Positions 8,169 through 10,696 of a DNA stretch of 10,696 nucleotides are shown here, piece after piece. The notes beneath the pieces are model-generated. The model was not told where the DNA came from and did not search any database. It worked only from the letters and a program-made list of their open reading frames with translations. This stretch comes from Verrucomicrobiales bacterium (GTDB lineage Bacteria; Verrucomicrobiota; Verrucomicrobiia; Verrucomicrobiales; DEV007), in the NCBI GenBank assembly GCA_002696885.1, contig NZSO01000084.1:7611-18306 (forward strand). The letters run 5' to 3'. How positions within the stretch are numbered: the stretch's first letter is position 1; the number at the start of each line of letters is the position of its first letter. A program made the position numbers and the translations under genes.

Positions 8169-8747
8169 ATGTCCGAGTATAAAAATATAGCAATCCTAGG
8201 AGGAAGCTTTGACCCTATTCATAAAGGTCATATCCACATCGCCACAATTTCAAGGTCGATTATGGAACTCGACAAAGTCATAATACTTCCCTGCGAAAAA
8301 TCCCCTCATAAGGATAATGAGACTATTGCCAATAATTACCAAAGAATTGAGATGATCTCCTTGGCTTCGGCAGAACATAGTTGGATTGAGATATCTGATT
8401 GGGAATTAAATCGTGATACTCCATCGTTTTCAATACTTGCAGCAAATCACTTCAAAACAATTTACCCAAAATCAAATCTCTATTGGATAATTGGTAATGA
8501 CCAATGGAAAAAAATTGAGTCTTGGCATAAAATTCATGAATTATCTAACATTCTTGAGTTTATTGTTTTCACTAGAGATCAAGAAAAACCATTAGTTAAC
8601 CCTGAAATAAAAAGCCACTTTATTGATTTCAACTTTAATGCATCAAGCACCGAAATTAGACAGGATCTAAAAAATCGTGAACAATCAATTACAGCAATCC
8701 ATAATGATGTCTACAAATACATTATAGAGGAAAATTTGTACCTTTAA
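8169..8747 (+). CDS. nadD: Nicotinate-nucleotide adenylyltransferase
   Basis: NadD adenylates nicotinate mononucleotide with ATP to form deamido-NAD, an essential step in NAD(P) synthesis. The 192-residue protein shows the nucleotidyltransferase signature GGSFDPIHKGH at 11-21, whose two histidines contact ATP, SPHK at 45-48, a G-N-D in IIGNDQW, and the C-terminal SSTEIR at 159-164. Length and motifs are typical. It is last in the plus-strand run, 41 bases after the reductase, and lacks the obg/rsfS neighbours seen in many bacteria. Its stop is five bases from the stop of the convergent pgl gene, and I see no hairpin terminator between them. No Shine-Dalgarno site is present. Confidence 0.94.
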   Translation: MSEYKNIAILGGSFDPIHKGHIHIATISRSIMELDKVIILPCEKSPHKDNETIANNYQRIEMISLASAEHSWIEISDWELNRDTPSFSILAANHFKTIYPKSNLYWIIGNDQWKKIESWHKIHELSNILEFIVFTRDQEKPLVNPEIKSHFIDFNFNASSTEIRQDLKNREQSITAIHNDVYKYIIEENLYL

Positions 8748-8752
8748 TAAAT

Positions 8753-9418
8753 TTAACCTAACAACCAAGTAACATCACCAATGTCAGGTGCGATTTTAGA
8801 AATAGGTAAGGTGTTATCTCCGTTTAACATATCACTAACTAATTTCTTTTTTGGCTCCCCCGTCGCAAGCACAAGAATCTTTCGTGAAGCATTGATAAGA
8901 GGAAATGAAAAGGTCACTCTATTAACGCCTTTTTCCGGAACATAATTATCTATAACCCACCTCTCTTTCTCATTAAGGGCATTGGTTTGCGGAAACAAGG
9001 AGGCGGTATGACCATCTTCCCCCATACCCAGCAGCATTAAATCATGCTGATACACTTCTCCTAAGGCTCGCTTTCTAAGAGCTAATTCACACTGATGGGC
9101 GGCTTCGACGGGATCAAGCTCTCCTTGGATTCGAATAACATTACTTTCCTTAATCGGAACTTTTGACAGCAAAGTATCTGCAGCCATCTTGTAATTACTT
9201 TCCTCATGCTCTGGAGGAACACAACGTTCGTCACTAAAAGTGACTTCCATATTTTCCCACAATAATTCCTCTTTTGCTAATGCATGGTAAATTGCTCTTG
9301 GGGTTCCTCCACCACAAAGAGACATCCTAAACTGGGATTCATTGCTCTCAGAAATACTAGATTTGATTATTGATACAGCATCAGAAACAAAATTATCTGA
9401 ATTAATAACCTTATTCAT
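8753..9418 (-). CDS. pgl: 6-phosphogluconolactonase
   Basis: This enzyme hydrolyses 6-phosphogluconolactone to 6-phosphogluconate, the second step of the oxidative pentose phosphate pathway. The 221 residues include the NagB/DevB-type phosphate loop LCGGGTPRAIY (34-44), FSDERCVPP (61-69) followed by SNYKMA, and GMGEDGHTASLFP (131-143) with the proposed catalytic histidine H137. Length is normal. The related glucosamine-6-phosphate deaminases differ at these motifs, so lactonase is the better call. It lies 37 bases downstream of fabG on the same strand, with no zwf or gnd in the window. TATACT just upstream of the start (about 9424-9429 on the minus strand) resembles a -10 box, but I find no matching -35. 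There is no Shine-Dalgarno site. Confidence 0.94.
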   Translation of the reverse strand: MNKVINSDNFVSDAVSIIKSSISESNESQFRMSLCGGGTPRAIYHALAKEELLWENMEVTFSDERCVPPEHEESNYKMAADTLLSKVPIKESNVIRIQGELDPVEAAHQCELALRKRALGEVYQHDLMLLGMGEDGHTASLFPQTNALNEKERWVIDNYVPEKGVNRVTFSFPLINASRKILVLATGEPKKKLVSDMLNGDNTLPISKIAPDIGDVTWLLG

Positions 9419-9455
9419 TATTCAGTATACCGATTTTGAGATTATGGGAGGTTAA

Positions 9456-10202
9456 TTATATGACCATTCCTCCATCAACAGTCAACACTTGACCAGTTAT
9501 ATACTTACCACTAGAACCGGCCAAAAACTCAACAGCATTTGCTATATCATCTACATCCCCAAGCTCACCAAGCGGAATTTTTGATTTTATACCATCCTTT
9601 AAATCGTCACTCAACGAATCTGTCATATCAGTGACAATAAAGCCTGGAGCTATGGCGTTAACAGTAACTGAACGGCTAGCAAATTCACGAGCTAATGATT
9701 TGGTTAAGCCAATTAAACCTGCCTTGCTTGCAGCATAATTTGCCTGGCCAGCATTACCAATAAGACCAATAACAGAGGAAATATTAATAATTCTAGCACC
9801 TCCCTGTTTTAGTAATGAACGTTGGAAGGCTTTCACACTATTGAAGGCACCCTTGAGATTAGTATTTAAAACAGCATCCCACTCATCCTCATTCATTCTA
9901 AGCATAAGATTATCCCTCGTGACCCCTGCATTATTAACAAGGATATCAACCTTCCCAAAATCATTTAAAATTTTCTTACCAACATCCATCATGTCATCGT
10001 GATTTGACACATCCACTGAATAGGACCTAGCAACATCAGGAAATTCACTATTAATTTCCTCAGCACATGATTGAGAATTTTCTACAGAACGACTGATAGC
10101 TGCAATCTTGGCTCCCTCAGATGCTAGTTTTTTTGCAATGGCATTTCCTATTCCTCGCCCCGCACCGGTGACAACTGCAACTTTATCTGAAAATTTAGAC
10201 AT
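9456..10202 (-). CDS. fabG: 3-oxoacyl-ACP reductase FabG
   Basis: FabG is the NADPH-dependent reductase of the first reductive step of fatty-acid elongation, acting on 3-oxoacyl-ACP in the cytoplasm. The 248-residue length is exactly family-like. The classical short-chain dehydrogenase motifs are present: TGAGRGIG (12-19), NNAG (90-93), catalytic N115, S143, Y156 and K160 (YAASK), PGFIVTDMT after NAIA, and the C-terminal GQVLTVDGGMVI. R38 lies where NADP(H) 2'-phosphate is usually bound, and the MLRM segment (100-103) after TRDN is typical of true FabG rather than other dehydrogenases. It sits 40 bases downstream of tRNA-Ser on the same strand and upstream of pgl. No acpP, fabD or fabF is in the window, unlike the usual fab cluster. 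There is no Shine-Dalgarno site. Confidence 0.93.
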   Translation of the reverse strand: MSKFSDKVAVVTGAGRGIGNAIAKKLASEGAKIAAISRSVENSQSCAEEINSEFPDVARSYSVDVSNHDDMMDVGKKILNDFGKVDILVNNAGVTRDNLMLRMNEDEWDAVLNTNLKGAFNSVKAFQRSLLKQGGARIINISSVIGLIGNAGQANYAASKAGLIGLTKSLAREFASRSVTVNAIAPGFIVTDMTDSLSDDLKDGIKSKIPLGELGDVDDIANAVEFLAGSSGKYITGQVLTVDGGMVI

Positions 10203-10242
10203 ATTAGTTTGAAGTGAGATTCTTGATTCTGTCTTAAATTAG

Positions 10243-10332
10243 TGGCGGAGGGGGTGGGATTCGAACCCACGAGACCTTGCGGCCTGCCAGTTTTCAAGAC
10301 TGGTGCATTCAACCGGACTCTGCCACCCCTCC
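10243..10332 (-). tRNA. tRNA-Ser (anticodon UGA)
   Basis: On the minus strand this 90-base gene folds as a class II tRNA. The acceptor stem GGAGGGG (10326-10332) pairs with CCCCTCC, followed by discriminator G and an encoded CCA (10243-10245). The anticodon stem CCAGT/ACTGG closes the loop CTTGAAA, with UGA at 10294-10296. There is a long variable arm (GCAGGCCGCAAGGTCTC region) and the T loop GTTCGAATC. Anticodon, long arm and discriminator G all agree on serine. It lies 40 bases upstream of fabG and may share its transcript. Confidence 0.97.
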
Positions 10333-10696
10333 TTAAAGTAAATGGTGTGAATTTAGACTTATGCACCATATTTTAGGTAGTCTCAAATCGAAAAACCTAA
10401 TTATTTCATTTATACACTAAAAATACTACTAACTAGGAGTGTGTGATCTCAAACCATGAAGGGCGCGAATTCCTTTTTGTTATCAATTTTATTACATAGA
10501 AGATAATAAAAAAATATTTTTCCAATAGATAAATTTTAAAAATACTAATCAACTTGATAGTTTAATCCTAAACTTCGGAACGATTAGATTTTATGAACAA
10601 AAGATTAATAGAAAAAAGAATCATAAAACCGCTGGTGCCATCATGCCGTTTAATATTTTGACTCTTGTTAACCTGAATTAATTTTTGATTAAGATG
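10333..10696. other. AT-rich intergenic region, no gene supported
   Basis: Apart from the candidate tRNA promoter at its left end, I find no gene here. The longest plausible small frame I found is 22 codons (10593-10661, plus), without family resemblance or ribosome binding site. Inverted repeats present include TTTTATGA/TCATAAAA (10589-10596, 10621-10628) and an AAGGG/TCCTT hairpin followed by T at 10459-10478. None is strong enough to call. It is probably the upstream region of a gene beyond the right edge. Confidence 0.6.
10358..10386 (-). promoter_or_regulatory. Candidate sigma70-type promoter of tRNA-Ser (and fabG-pgl)
   Basis: On the minus strand TTGAGA (10381-10386) and CATAAG (10358-10363) are separated by exactly 17 bases, resembling -35 and -10 boxes (five and four of six consensus bases). 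Transcription would start near 10351, about 18 bases before the mature tRNA. A 6-base inverted repeat, ATGGTG/CACCAT (10342-10347 and 10364-10369), spans the -10 and the start point and could be an operator or chance. Confidence 0.5.

Noticed and set aside
10148..10369. A 73-codon minus-strand frame across the tRNA
   Set aside because: Its GSNPTPSAT-type peptide is the usual false translation of a tRNA T arm, and it overlaps tRNA-Ser and the start of fabG.
10459..10478. AAGGG/TCCTT hairpin followed by T on the plus strand, resembling a terminator
   Set aside because: The stem is five pairs including a G-T wobble, and there is no plus-strand gene upstream for it to end.
10589..10628. Inverted repeat TTTTATGA/TCATAAAA
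   Set aside because: Eight A/T-rich base pairs around a 24-base loop are expected by chance in this composition; no promoter or gene is tied to it.
10593..10661. 22-codon plus-strand frame (MNKRLIEKR...)
   Set aside because: Too short, no ribosome binding site, no recognisable family, in AT-rich sequence where such frames arise by chance.
1..10696. Search for mobile elements, CRISPR repeats, phage or defence genes
   Set aside because: No transposase, integrase, repeat array or defence family was seen; gene content is housekeeping apart from the CotH protein.

Overview
The window is AT-rich chromosomal DNA from a bacterium. The best guess is a marine or aquatic member of Verrucomicrobiota, possibly an Opitutales-type lineage. 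That rests on two inferences: the large secreted CotH/lamin-tail protein is typical of Verrucomicrobiota and Planctomycetota, and the order ribBA-ribH-nusB-ftsY fits what I recall from Opitutales relatives. Bacteroidota is the main alternative, because none of the nine protein starts has a recognisable Shine-Dalgarno sequence. There is no rRNA or other decisive marker.

Left third (1-3758, minus strand): one very long open frame runs off the left edge. It encodes a secreted multidomain protein with a signal peptide, lamin-tail domain, carbohydrate-binding-like module, chitobiase-C-like domain, CotH kinase-like domain, a second chitobiase-C-like domain split by a second copy of the module, and a second lamin-tail domain. 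Its first codons hold a terminator-like hairpin followed by eight T.

Middle (3864-8747, plus strand): six tightly spaced genes run in one direction. They are ribBA and ribH (riboflavin synthesis), nusB (antitermination), ftsY (SRP receptor), a flavodoxin-less CysJ-type FAD/NADPH reductase, and nadD (NAD synthesis). Gaps are 1-86 bases, so one or two transcripts are likely. Several of the products make or use flavin and nicotinamide cofactors.

Right (8753-10332, minus strand): tRNA-Ser(UGA), fabG and pgl (6-phosphogluconolactonase) lie in one direction, behind a plausible sigma70-type promoter upstream of the tRNA. They converge on nadD with only five bases between stop codons. Pgl belongs to the NADPH-generating pentose phosphate pathway, and FabG consumes NADPH in fatty-acid synthesis. 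The last 364 bases hold the tRNA promoter and no supportable gene.

I see no mobile element, CRISPR array, phage gene or defence system. Most of the window is conserved housekeeping sequence. The parts most worth a second look are the CotH protein's nested architecture, its early hairpin and T-tract, the uniform lack of Shine-Dalgarno sites, and the flavodoxin-less reductase.
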